The translations under genes were made by a program, and so were the position numbers. From Bacillota bacterium (GTDB lineage Bacteria; Bacillota; Clostridia; Lachnospirales; Lachnospiraceae): a DNA stretch of 64,000 nucleotides. Each line of letters begins with the position of its first letter. The first letter of the stretch is position 1. The stretch spans positions 62,001 through 126,000 of the forward strand of contig JAEWAK010000007.1 of assembly GCA_023391695.1 (NCBI GenBank). The letters run 5' to 3'. The notes below the pieces were generated by a model. The model was not told where the DNA came from. It saw nothing but the letters and a program-made list of their open reading frames with translations, and did not search any database. Positions 43,126 through 51,124 of this stretch are shown one piece after another.

Positions 43126-43215
43126 ATGTACATTACATATAGTGACTTATTCACATTTGTAATCATGCTTGTACCTATCATAACACTCGTTAAAGATAAC
43201 AAACGCAAAAAATAG
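43126..43215 (+). CDS. Predicted type I toxin, holin-like small membrane peptide
   Basis: A peptide of 29 aa with one membrane helix and a basic C-terminus: MYITYSDLFTFVIMLVPII then TLVKDNKRKK. This matches the pattern of Firmicute holin-like toxins of the TxpA/Fst type (short polar start, one helix, Lys/Arg tail). A strong GGGGTGG precedes the ATG by 5 nt. An antisense RNA with its own promoter overlaps the 3' end. The leader from about 43060 (CAGGCAGCCGGTAGGACGG) also looks structured. The family assignment rests on pattern, not on a search. Confidence 0.72.
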   Translation: MYITYSDLFTFVIMLVPIITLVKDNKRKK

Positions 43216-43313
43216 CCGTCCTGGACTCCGCTAAAAGTTAGGACGACTATTCTGTAGTTAACCAAATATTTTACCGGAACGGATAGGTTGGAGCTATCCT
43301 CCGGCTAACTTGG
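43207..43313 (-). ncRNA. Antisense RNA, predicted antitoxin of the small peptide
   Basis: On the minus strand transcription from the promoter at 43321-43349 would start near 43313. It would pass a CCGGA/TCCGG-type hairpin with GATAG/CTATC (43276-43306) and end at a terminator with arms AATAGTCGTCCT/AGGACGGCTATT and a T run (43206-43252). The RNA of about 105 nt overlaps the stop codon and 3' UTR of the toxin mRNA, like RatA/TxpA pairs. Confidence 0.7.
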
Positions 43314-43320
43314 TTAGTAT

Positions 43321-43349
43321 ATTATACAACTTTAGTACTAAAGCGTCAA
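43321..43349 (-). promoter_or_regulatory. Strong sigma-A promoter of the antisense RNA
   Basis: On the minus strand TTGACG (43344-43349) and a perfect TATAAT (43321-43326) are 17 bp apart. The spacer contains the perfect palindrome CTTTAGTACTAAAG (43330-43343), a possible operator. Confidence 0.85.
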
Positions 43350-43547
43350 CGTGTCAAAATGTTAAGACTGTGTCAATTTACTGTAGAGATTTTGAAAACA
43401 GTGAACACCTTTATCACATTAAGTTTTGTGTTATATCTTTCTTTTGATAAAACCACCACTCAGCAAGATATTTGTAAAGTGTGCTTCGAATCGCCTTCAG
43501 CAACAGGCACCTCTTTGGCACCAGTCATTACTTTTCCCGCCTCCTGA

Positions 43548-44498
43548 TTATATTTTTAACAGCAATTCCCTGTTTGCGGCAGCCAGCAATGCACCGGATA
43601 ATACGGCATCATCCATTAATTCGCCCGGAACAATTTCATATTTTCCCCGATTGGCAAGAAATGCATATTCTTCCGTGTAACGGCGAATCCGTGAAAACAG
43701 AATTTCCCCCATTTTGGCAACACCTCCGCCGATTACTATCTTCTCCGGCGCTAAAAGAGCAAGGACATTTGCCAGTCCGACTGCAAAGCTTCCTGCAATT
43801 TTATCCAATTCTTCCTTACAGAATGTATCTTCCTTCCGAACGCCCTCCGCAAGCTCCTGGCAGGTAATATTTCTGCCGTCCTCCCGGTACAGACAGGAGG
43901 TCCGGGGAATGTATCCGACTTTATTTAAACGTTCCTCGATGCTTCTGCCGGAGCAGAGAAGCTCCAGCCTTGTCATGGAGTTACAGGTGCCGCTGTGCCA
44001 GTCCGGCACCCAGCTGTTACCCAGATAAGAAGCTCCGTAACCGGCTCCGTCATAGTATTTTCCGTTCAGATAAAAACCGCCGCCGATCCCGGTGCCGATA
44101 TTCGTATAGAACAGGCTGCGGCATCCGGTTCCGGCTCCCAGGTAAAGTTCGGCCAGACCGCCAGCGACCGTGTCATTAATCACGACGACCGGCTTATGGA
44201 AGGTCCTTTCAAACCAATTTTGCAGTTGGTAATCTTTCCAGCCGGGGACCTGCAGTGAACAGAGAATGCGGCCGGCTTCCGTTTCCAGGGGACCTCCGAA
44301 ACCAACACCGATTCCCATTATATCCTGCCCCTCCGCACTGAGCGCCCGGATACTCTCTTCCAGCCATCTAAGAACGTCCCGTGCTTCAAAGGGCTTTTGT
44401 AATTTCACACATCGGCGATGGAGAATTGAACCGTCCTTAAGACCCACGGTAATCTGCTGCTTGGTTCCTCCAATTTCTATACCGAGGTATTTATTCAT
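43548..44498 (-). CDS. ROK-family sugar kinase without the ROK zinc motif
   Basis: A sugar kinase-like protein of 316 aa. The phosphate-binding motif is LGIEIGGTKQQITVG, the sugar motif VVINDTVAGGLAEL, and NIGTGIGGGFYLNG follows. ROK kinases normally have a CxCGxxGCxE zinc site. Here the segment reads HSGTCNSMTRLELLCSGRS, with only two scattered cysteines. I chose the ATG at 44498, which overlaps the rpiB stop by 8 nt. It is the last gene of the allose-type operon and may phosphorylate a sugar or act as a regulator of sugar use. Confidence 0.85.
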   Translation of the reverse strand: MNKYLGIEIGGTKQQITVGLKDGSILHRRCVKLQKPFEARDVLRWLEESIRALSAEGQDIMGIGVGFGGPLETEAGRILCSLQVPGWKDYQLQNWFERTFHKPVVVINDTVAGGLAELYLGAGTGCRSLFYTNIGTGIGGGFYLNGKYYDGAGYGASYLGNSWVPDWHSGTCNSMTRLELLCSGRSIEERLNKVGYIPRTSCLYREDGRNITCQELAEGVRKEDTFCKEELDKIAGSFAVGLANVLALLAPEKIVIGGGVAKMGEILFSRIRRYTEEYAFLANRGKYEIVPGELMDDAVLSGALLAAANRELLLKI

Positions 44499-44955
44499 GC
44501 CACTTTGCTCCATATTTTTCTTCAATTGCGGAAATCATCCGGACTCTCTCCTCATGACGGCCGCCTTCAAATTCTGCTCCAAAAAATTCGTCCACGATCA
44601 TCTTGGCAAGCTCCGGTCCGACTACACGGACACCCATTGCGATAATGTTGGCATCATTATGCTGTACGGTCAGTCTGGCAGAATAGGGCTCGCTGCATAC
44701 CGCAGCACGAATTCCCGGCACCTTGTTGGCAGCCAGAGAAATGCCTATACCGGTTCCGCAAATTAAAACACCTTTATCCACTTCACCCTGCATTATTGCT
44801 TCCGCAACCTTTCGTCCCGGCTCGGGATAGTTAACTTTGACTTTGGGATCATAAGCCCCAAAATCCAAACATTCATATCCTTTTTTCTTTAGGTGCTCCA
44901 TCAAAATATTTTTAAGTTCAATAGCGATATGGTCACATCCAAATCCAACTTTCAT
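44491..44955 (-). CDS. rpiB: RpiB/LacAB-family sugar-phosphate isomerase
   Basis: Isomerises ribose-5-P/ribulose-5-P or allose-6-P/allulose-6-P, 154 aa. Family motifs are GCDHIAIELKN at the start, GVLICGTGIGISLAANKVPG around the catalytic cysteine, and HNDANIIAMG. The als neighbourhood favours use as allose-6-phosphate isomerase. It overlaps the following ROK gene by 8 nt, so the two are coupled. Confidence 0.92.
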   Translation of the reverse strand: MKVGFGCDHIAIELKNILMEHLKKKGYECLDFGAYDPKVKVNYPEPGRKVAEAIMQGEVDKGVLICGTGIGISLAANKVPGIRAAVCSEPYSARLTVQHNDANIIAMGVRVVGPELAKMIVDEFFGAEFEGGRHEERVRMISAIEEKYGAKWHE

Positions 44956-45003
44956 GTTCTTCCCCTCCTCTTTCTTCCGCTACTGTAAATTTTCTGATAA
45001 AAC

Positions 45004-45188
45004 GGGGCTGTTGCAAAATAATTAATTTACTGAACCTGTGTCTGGAATATGCTTTTTATGTTACAAACCGTGAGGGCAAGGATAATTCACTTTCCCTAAG
45101 TCATTCGCACATACTTTTCACAAATATCTGCGAAATATAAATCATATTCCCCCACAAGTAAGTTATATTTTGAATTTACGCCAGCCCC
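45004..45188. mobile_element. MITE-like element, long form (185 bp)
   Basis: It begins GGGGCTGTTGCAAAATAATT and ends in GCCAGCCCC. The outer 40 bp at the left and 38 bp at the right are nearly the same as the short element at 53973-54053. A 107-bp insert (45044-45150) with its own inverted ends GGAATATG/CATATTCC separates them. It lies between alsB and rpiB within an operon. No open frame is present. Confidence 0.75.
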
Positions 45189-45253
45189 TATAATATTACT
45201 TGTTCCTTGCCATACACATTGTTTCTTATTGTAAACATTGTTTCCGGATATAA

Positions 45254-46297
45254 TTACTTTTGGAATTCAACCGCATTTTCCTTAGTAACCAGAATGGAAT
45301 CAACCGGTGTTTTCTCCGGGAAGGTTCCAACCTGTCCGGTTGTCCCGTTTTCACACGCTTCAATTAATAAATCCAGGCTGGTTGCACCAATCTTAGCCGA
45401 ATCCTGCGCTACCGTAGCACTTAGCTGTCCATTTGCAACGGAGACAATAGCTTCTTCATCACCGTCGGTACCAACAATAAGAATTTCACCGACTTTTCCT
45501 GCATTGATAACTGCCTGCATAGCACCTAAAGCCATACCGTCATTACAGCAGTAAATACCTTTTAAGTCTTGATTCTGCTGGATTAAAGTAGTTGCAATGT
45601 CAAGGGCTTTCTGGCGGTCCCAGTCGGCTGCCTGACTGCTTATAATATCCATTCCTCCATTTTCAAAAGCCTCTTTAGCACCCTGAGTTCTGTCTTCGGA
45701 GGACTGATTTCCGGATTTACCTTCGATAATGGCAACCTTGGCGCCCTTCTCCGCATTGTCTACAATATACTGTGCTCCCTTATTACCAACCGCAACATTA
45801 TCCGTTGCAACAAATGCCACACTTGCACCACCCTGGTTTGCAAGCTCAGTTTCATCAAATTTTTCATCCACATTAACAATAGTAATACCTTTTTTTGTGG
45901 CTTCACCTATTCCGGTCAGCACATTAACGGAAGAGAGCGGTGCAATTGCAATCCCTGAATAGCCTTTTGAGATACAGCTTTCCAGAATGGCCAGCTGGCC
46001 TTCCAGGTCATCCTCGCTCTGTGCCGAATAAAGATCTACCTTAACTCCTTTTGCCGCTGCTTCCTCTTCCACGCCCTTCCACATCTTTACCCAGAAGTCC
46101 GTAGCCTGGGTCTTTAGGATCACCGCATACGTCTTTTCTCCTTCAGCGGTGTTCCCGGTCTCTCCCGTGGATTCTGAGGTGGATGCACCGGGTGTAGGTG
46201 TCCCGGGCGTTTCCGAAGAAGGTGTTTTAGAGCCGCATGCCACCAGCCCCATTGCCATTACAAGTGATACTACTACCGCCAATAATCTTTTTTTCAT
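45254..46297 (-). CDS. alsB: Ribose/allose-type ABC transporter substrate-binding lipoprotein
   Basis: A sugar-binding lipoprotein of 347 aa with lipobox VACG after a standard signal peptide (MAMGLVACGSK) and a Thr/Ser/Pro-rich linker. The periplasmic-binding-protein-like fold has AVILKTQATDFWVKMWKGVE, AIAPLSSVNVLTGIGEATKK and CNDGMALGAMQAV. It is encoded downstream of the ATPase, permease, epimerase and kinase genes. Allose is inferred from alsE and could be ribose. Confidence 0.88.
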   Translation of the reverse strand: MKKRLLAVVVSLVMAMGLVACGSKTPSSETPGTPTPGASTSESTGETGNTAEGEKTYAVILKTQATDFWVKMWKGVEEEAAAKGVKVDLYSAQSEDDLEGQLAILESCISKGYSGIAIAPLSSVNVLTGIGEATKKGITIVNVDEKFDETELANQGGASVAFVATDNVAVGNKGAQYIVDNAEKGAKVAIIEGKSGNQSSEDRTQGAKEAFENGGMDIISSQAADWDRQKALDIATTLIQQNQDLKGIYCCNDGMALGAMQAVINAGKVGEILIVGTDGDEEAIVSVANGQLSATVAQDSAKIGATSLDLLIEACENGTTGQVGTFPEKTPVDSILVTKENAVEFQK

Positions 46298-46350
46298 TTT
46301 ACATTCTCCTTTTACTTTTTTATAATGAACTGTTTCCAGTCATCAGCATG

Positions 46351-47265
46351 TTAATTCTTTTCTTCCTGCATTTCTGCAAAAGCTGCATAAGCACCTCCGA
46401 TTACTCCCCCCGCATGGGTATGTTCCGGAAAAACAAACTCCAGATTTTGGGAAGGATAAGGATGTCTTGTCTTTCTCTTGATCTGTTCCGTCAGCCTCGT
46501 CATGGGAAAATCTTTCATAATCATTACGCCGCCCCCCATAATAACATAGTCCGGGTCCAGTATGGTAATTTCCGTACTGATTGGTATTGCCAGCATATCC
46601 ACATATTCCTGAATAACCGGAGTATCCCCGTGCTTTGTAAAAATATCCGATATATCCGTATCCTTAAAGTACCTATCCCGTAAGGTCTGGAGATATAAAC
46701 CGGAGCATCTTTTTTCCGCACAGCCGATATTTCCGCAAGCACATACTTCATTCAGCTTCCAGAAGGGAATGTGCCCCAGCTCACCTGCCGCACCGTTTTT
46801 CCCGGCGTAAATCTGTCCGTTAATATATACGGCATTTCCAAATCCTGTCCCAAGGTACATCCCTAAGATCGTATTCTTTTTTTGACGATCCAGGCCGTAT
46901 TTTTTGATGTCATTTAATAACAGATAATTCACATCTCTGTCTACAAATACCGGAAGGCCGATTTTTTCCTTCAACATATGTCCCAGGTCAATGTTCTCCA
47001 GCCCTTTTAAATTCGGGGTAGAATAGACAAAGCTTTTATCCTTGCTTACCATGGATGGAACACCTACGGCTACCGCCAGTATCCGGCCGGCAAGCTGATA
47101 CTGTTCTATATATTCCAGAATTTCTCTGCTCAGATTGTCTACCGCATGTTCCCCAAGTAAGGTCGTACTGTATTTTTTTTCAAAATGATATAATGTACCA
47201 TCCTGTGTTACACTTCCAAATCTGAGATTGGTTCCTCCGATATCAATACCGATAACCAGTTTCAT
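46351..47265 (-). CDS. alsK: ROK-family sugar kinase, allose kinase-like
   Basis: A kinase of 304 aa. The phosphate loop is IGIDIGGTNLRFGSV, followed by YLGTGFGNAVYING, GELGHIPF and the intact ROK zinc site CACGNIGCAEKRCSG. The catalytic aspartate is in VDRDVNYLLL. It starts 13 nt after alsE, the same partners as in the E. coli als operon. The assignment as D-allose kinase is by context. Confidence 0.87.
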   Translation of the reverse strand: MKLVIGIDIGGTNLRFGSVTQDGTLYHFEKKYSTTLLGEHAVDNLSREILEYIEQYQLAGRILAVAVGVPSMVSKDKSFVYSTPNLKGLENIDLGHMLKEKIGLPVFVDRDVNYLLLNDIKKYGLDRQKKNTILGMYLGTGFGNAVYINGQIYAGKNGAAGELGHIPFWKLNEVCACGNIGCAEKRCSGLYLQTLRDRYFKDTDISDIFTKHGDTPVIQEYVDMLAIPISTEITILDPDYVIMGGGVMIMKDFPMTRLTEQIKRKTRHPYPSQNLEFVFPEHTHAGGVIGGAYAAFAEMQEEKN

Positions 47266-47278
47266 TGGCAGGGACCCC

Positions 47279-47959
47279 CTAATTATTACTTATAGCCTTT
47301 TCATAATTGTCTATCATCTTGTCCCAGGCCTTTCTAAGGTCCGGGTCCAGTCCAAAGAGCCCGGAAGTTCCTACGATAAATACTTCTGCGCCGGCTTCCG
47401 TCAGCTCTTTAAAGGTATTCGCATTACAGGAACCATCCACTTCAATCAGGTAATGTAAGCCCTTTTCTTCCTTTAATCTCTTTAGCTCGTTAATTTTATC
47501 CAGCATTTCACGGATAAAAGGCTGTCCTGCAAATCCCGGATCCACACTCATAACAGTTATTTTATCAACCAGATGAAGGTAGTACTGGATACAAGAAACC
47601 GGTGTGGCCGGATTCAATACAACACCGACCTTGCAGCCATTCCCACGAATTTTATTGATAATCCGGAAGGCATCGGCATTTATTGTTTCAGCATGTGGGC
47701 AGATATAACCTGCCCCTGCCTTTGCCAGAGGCTCTATAAAGTCATCCGGTGTTGTAACCATCAGATGGCAGTCCAGCGGAATATCGCAAACAGGTCTGAT
47801 GGTCCGGCAAAAATCCGGAGACAGGGTAATATTCTTTACAAAATGTCCGTCCATAATATCTACGTGAAAGAAATCTGCCCTTGTATTAAGGATCTCTATC
47901 TGCTCCTTGATGTTGAGTAAATCCATACACATCAAAGACGGGTTAAACATTGGTTTCAT
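47279..47959 (-). CDS. alsE: D-allulose-6-phosphate 3-epimerase
   Basis: Converts allulose-6-P to fructose-6-P, 226 aa. It is a ribulose-phosphate 3-epimerase-fold TIM barrel with metal ligands in DFFHVDIMDGHFVKN and DCHLMVTTP, and SVDPGFAGQPF and IEVDGSCNANT. Phrases such as PSLMCMDLL and CHLMVT match E. coli AlsE closely, which separates it from Rpe. The ATG follows ATGGGTGTAAAAA, the box of a hairpin module. It is the key gene that identifies the operon as allose-type. Confidence 0.92.
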   Translation of the reverse strand: MKPMFNPSLMCMDLLNIKEQIEILNTRADFFHVDIMDGHFVKNITLSPDFCRTIRPVCDIPLDCHLMVTTPDDFIEPLAKAGAGYICPHAETINADAFRIINKIRGNGCKVGVVLNPATPVSCIQYYLHLVDKITVMSVDPGFAGQPFIREMLDKINELKRLKEEKGLHYLIEVDGSCNANTFKELTEAGAEVFIVGTSGLFGLDPDLRKAWDKMIDNYEKAISNN

Positions 47960-48060
47960 TTTTTACACCCATTGCATATCGCAGGCAGCCCTGCGATACC
48001 GCCACAAATAAAAAGGAATGAAAGAATCATACTGTGGCAACCTTTCTTTTTTTAATTTTC
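47960..48060 (-). repeat. Hairpin + Shine-Dalgarno module before alsE
   Basis: On the minus strand AGAAAGGTTGCCACA pairs with TGTGGC across TTCTTTCA. This is followed by TATCGCAGG/CCTGCGATA and GCAATGGGTGTAAAAA before the ATG. It is closely related to the module before ispF. 48061-48337 contains no gene, only AT-rich sequence with partial inverted repeats. Confidence 0.8.
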
Positions 48061-48337
48061 TTTCACTATTCCCGTTATGATACCGCTTCTGCAGTAACAT
48101 AAATAGTTGAAGACGAATTCTGGAATGTATACTCTTTGTGCTAATTCAGAATTCTTTCTAAGGTGAACTATGTTTTTATAATTCACTTTGTGAAGCTATT
48201 TTTTCTTCACATTTCAGCGTATGTTTCATAATTTGTGAAACCGGCGCTATTAAAATTTTGTGATGATATTATGCGGTGATAATATAGGTATTCGCTTTGC
48301 GGATGAATTTTTCAAAAATCCTTTTCTCCCGCTCTAC

Positions 48338-49309
48338 TTATTTCCTGGCCTTTGCTACCAGATGGTCAATTGCCACGGAGATAATGATTAACGCTCCCAT
48401 GACTATTTTCTGATAACTGCTTGGAATGGTAAGCGCTGTCATACCATAGTTAATCAGACCGATAATCATACCGCCGATAACAACGCCGGCAATATTGCCC
48501 TTTCCTCCCATAAAGCTGGTACCTCCGATAATGGTTGCAGCAATCGCATAAGTTTCGTAACCGGTTCCAGCTGTTGGTGCTGCTGCGCCGACACGTCCCA
48601 GCAGGACGATCCCCGCGATTCCGGCACAGGTGCCTGAAATCATGAATACCAGTAGGGTATGGAGCTTTACGTTAACACCGGAATACCATGCGGCTTCCTG
48701 GTTTCCGCCTAGTGCATAAATATTGCGGCCGGCTTTGCATTTGATCGTAAAGAATGCACAGATGGCTGCCGCGATCAACGCTATGATAACCGGAACAGGA
48801 ACCAGGAATATACTTGCACTCATTGCATTGCTGAATAAAACCGGAAAACCGTAAATATTTCTGGAATCCGAAATTACCAGCATGGCCCCCTGAAAAATAG
48901 ATTGGGTACCCAGGGTAATAATAAACGGATGCAGCCCGGTCTTATTTACCAGCAGCCCATTGCACAGCCCCATCAGGGTTCCGAGCAGGATACCAAGGAT
49001 AATTGCAGGAACGACCGGTACACCGTGTACCATCATAACTGCCGTCAACATGCCCACCAGACCGGCAACTGCACCAACGGATAAATCGATACCGGCTATC
49101 AGGATAGCGAAGAACTCACCGAGTGCAAGCAGAATATTTACCGCACTCTGTTTTAAGATCTGTGGAATACTGTCTGCATTGAAAATGCTGCTGGGCTTCG
49201 CTATCACCAGAATCGCCAGAAGCAGTAAAAAAATACCGATGGTTCCATATTTCTGCCATAATACTCCTAAACTCGGCATTGTGTTTCCATTTTCAATTTT
49301 TTTGCTCAT
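48338..49309 (-). CDS. alsC: Ribose/allose-type ABC transporter permease
   Basis: A permease of 323 aa of the RbsC/AlsC family with 8-10 predicted membrane segments. Typical motifs are GIDLSVGAVAGLVGMLTAVM, NGLLVNKTGLHPFIITLGT, AIAATIIGGTSFMGGKGNI and GNQEAAWYSGVNV. It lies 20 nt after alsA and 378 nt before alsE. Confidence 0.92.
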   Translation of the reverse strand: MSKKIENGNTMPSLGVLWQKYGTIGIFLLLLAILVIAKPSSIFNADSIPQILKQSAVNILLALGEFFAILIAGIDLSVGAVAGLVGMLTAVMMVHGVPVVPAIILGILLGTLMGLCNGLLVNKTGLHPFIITLGTQSIFQGAMLVISDSRNIYGFPVLFSNAMSASIFLVPVPVIIALIAAAICAFFTIKCKAGRNIYALGGNQEAAWYSGVNVKLHTLLVFMISGTCAGIAGIVLLGRVGAAAPTAGTGYETYAIAATIIGGTSFMGGKGNIAGVVIGGMIIGLINYGMTALTIPSSYQKIVMGALIIISVAIDHLVAKARK

Positions 49310-49329
49310 AACTGTTCTCCTTATTTTTA

Positions 49330-50877
49330 TTATTCTCCGGTAGATGCCTTTACGATCTTTTCTTCGGTGGCTTCCGATATATCGTAAGTTTTACGGATCT
49401 TCCCATTACGGAAAATGCAAATCCTGTCACATACGGACAGCAATTCCGGCAGTTCAGAGGAAACCATCAGCACCCCTTTTCCTTCACTGGCAAGTTTTCT
49501 CATCAGGATATAAATTTCACTTTTGCTTCCAACGTCTATGCCTTTTGTGGGTTCATCAAAAATGATTATCCTGGAGTCGGCAGCCATCCATTTTCCGAGA
49601 ATTACTTTTTGCTGGTTTCCACCGGATAACTCCGTAATTTTTTGATTGATATCACGGCATTTAATGTTCATATTTTCTTTTTCTTTGATTGCATAATTTT
49701 CTTCCGCCCTGTTGTCAACAAGCCCTACCAATCCCTGGCACCTGGACCCTTTTAAGAATGGTACGATTGAGATGTTCTGCCTGATACTGAAATTATGCAA
49801 AAAGCCTGTCTCACGCCGGTTTTCCGTCACCATTGCAAGCCCCCTTTTGATTGCCTCATACGGGTTGCGGATGACCGCCTCTTTCCCGTCTATAAAAATT
49901 TGCCCAGCACTCTTTGGTTCTGCTCCGAAGATCGCATTCATCAGCTCGCTCCGTCCCGATCCTACAAGACCGGCAAGGCCGAGGATTTCTCCTTTATGCA
50001 GTTGGAAAGAAACATTTTCAACACGCCCGTCCTGTCTGGAAATGTTCCTGGCTTCAAAAATAACCGGTTCTTTTTTAAGGTCCACCCCTGTTTCATTATG
50101 ATAGGTACCTTTGATTTCACGGCCAACCATCATTTTTACAATATCATCCACCGTTACTTCCCCTACCTCCCTGGTCCCTACGTAGGAGCCATCCTTTAAA
50201 ACCGTAACCCGATCACCGATTTGTTTGATCTCATCCATTTTATGGGAGATATAAACGATACCTTTTCCTTCCGATTTCAGCTGTCGGATAATCCGAAACA
50301 GGTGCTCCGTTTCAGCCGTTGTCAGGGAAGTAGTGGGCTCGTCCATGACTATAATATCCGAATTAGAAACAATGGCTTTTGCAATTTCACACTGTTGCTT
50401 TTCGGAAATGCTGATTTCTTTTACGATCTGTTTCGGGTTTCTCTTTAAACCTACTTTTTCCATTACACCCAGGGCCAGTTCATTCATTTTTTTATAATCA
50501 ACAACGGACAGCCCTGCCATTTTTTTTGTCGGAAGCTTTCCAACAAATAAATTTTCCAGGATGGAAAGCTCATTAATGACACTAAGTTCCTGATAGATAA
50601 TGCTGATTCCGCATTCATAGGAATCCTTCGGGGTCAGATAGCTAAATTCCCTACTCTTTACCGTAATCTTTCCGGCGTTAGGCCGGTACACACCACTTAG
50701 AATTTTCATAAGAGTTGATTTTCCGGCGCCGTTCTCACCCATCAGCACATGAACTTCACCTGCCCTGATTTCAAAGGCAATAGAATTCAAGGCTTTGACA
50801 CCTGGAAATTCTTTTGTAACTCCTTCCATTTTAACCAATACATTCATATCATTTTTTTTCTCCATTTTATCCTCCAT
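49330..50877 (-). CDS. alsA: Ribose/allose-type ABC transporter ATP-binding protein
   Basis: A double-ATPase subunit of 515 aa with two ABC domains. The first has Walker A GENGAGKST, signature ISEKQQCEIAKAI and Walker B IIVMDEPTTSL. The second has a degenerate Walker A (GLVGSGRSE), signature LSGGNQQKVILGKW and Walker B IIIFDEPTKGI, as usual in the RbsA/AlsA family. The ATG follows GGAAGGG. It is the first gene of the als operon and has LacI-type operators upstream. Confidence 0.93.
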   Translation of the reverse strand: MEDKMEKKNDMNVLVKMEGVTKEFPGVKALNSIAFEIRAGEVHVLMGENGAGKSTLMKILSGVYRPNAGKITVKSREFSYLTPKDSYECGISIIYQELSVINELSILENLFVGKLPTKKMAGLSVVDYKKMNELALGVMEKVGLKRNPKQIVKEISISEKQQCEIAKAIVSNSDIIVMDEPTTSLTTAETEHLFRIIRQLKSEGKGIVYISHKMDEIKQIGDRVTVLKDGSYVGTREVGEVTVDDIVKMMVGREIKGTYHNETGVDLKKEPVIFEARNISRQDGRVENVSFQLHKGEILGLAGLVGSGRSELMNAIFGAEPKSAGQIFIDGKEAVIRNPYEAIKRGLAMVTENRRETGFLHNFSIRQNISIVPFLKGSRCQGLVGLVDNRAEENYAIKEKENMNIKCRDINQKITELSGGNQQKVILGKWMAADSRIIIFDEPTKGIDVGSKSEIYILMRKLASEGKGVLMVSSELPELLSVCDRICIFRNGKIRKTYDISEATEEKIVKASTGE

Positions 50878-50931
50878 CTTACCCTTCCTTCACTCTTCTC
50901 CTTTCATCCACGCTGCAAAACTTAATCAACC

Positions 50932-50947
50932 ACGTAAAGGTTTACGT
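50932..50947. promoter_or_regulatory. LacI-type operator 1 of the als operon
   Basis: ACGTAAA-GG-TTTACGT, a perfect inverted repeat around a GG centre. It lies downstream of a TATAAT at 50973-50978 (minus strand), between promoter and alsA start. Confidence 0.88.
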
Positions 50948-51061
50948 ATATATTTTTAATAAAAATCAGTTTATTATAACTAATTTTTCATTTGTAAATT
51001 ATTTGATTAAGCTATATGTCTCTTAACTATCACTTACAGAAACTTGTTTTTATATGTTTTT

Positions 51062-51077
51062 ACGTAAAGGTTTACGT
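51062..51077. promoter_or_regulatory. LacI-type operator 2 of the als operon
   Basis: The same 16-bp sequence as operator 1, with centres exactly 130 bp apart and the promoter between them. This spacing is compatible with repression by looping. Confidence 0.88.
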
Positions 51078-51124
51078 TATTGATAAAATATAAATCTCAC
51101 ACTTGTGAGATTTATCCCTAAAAA

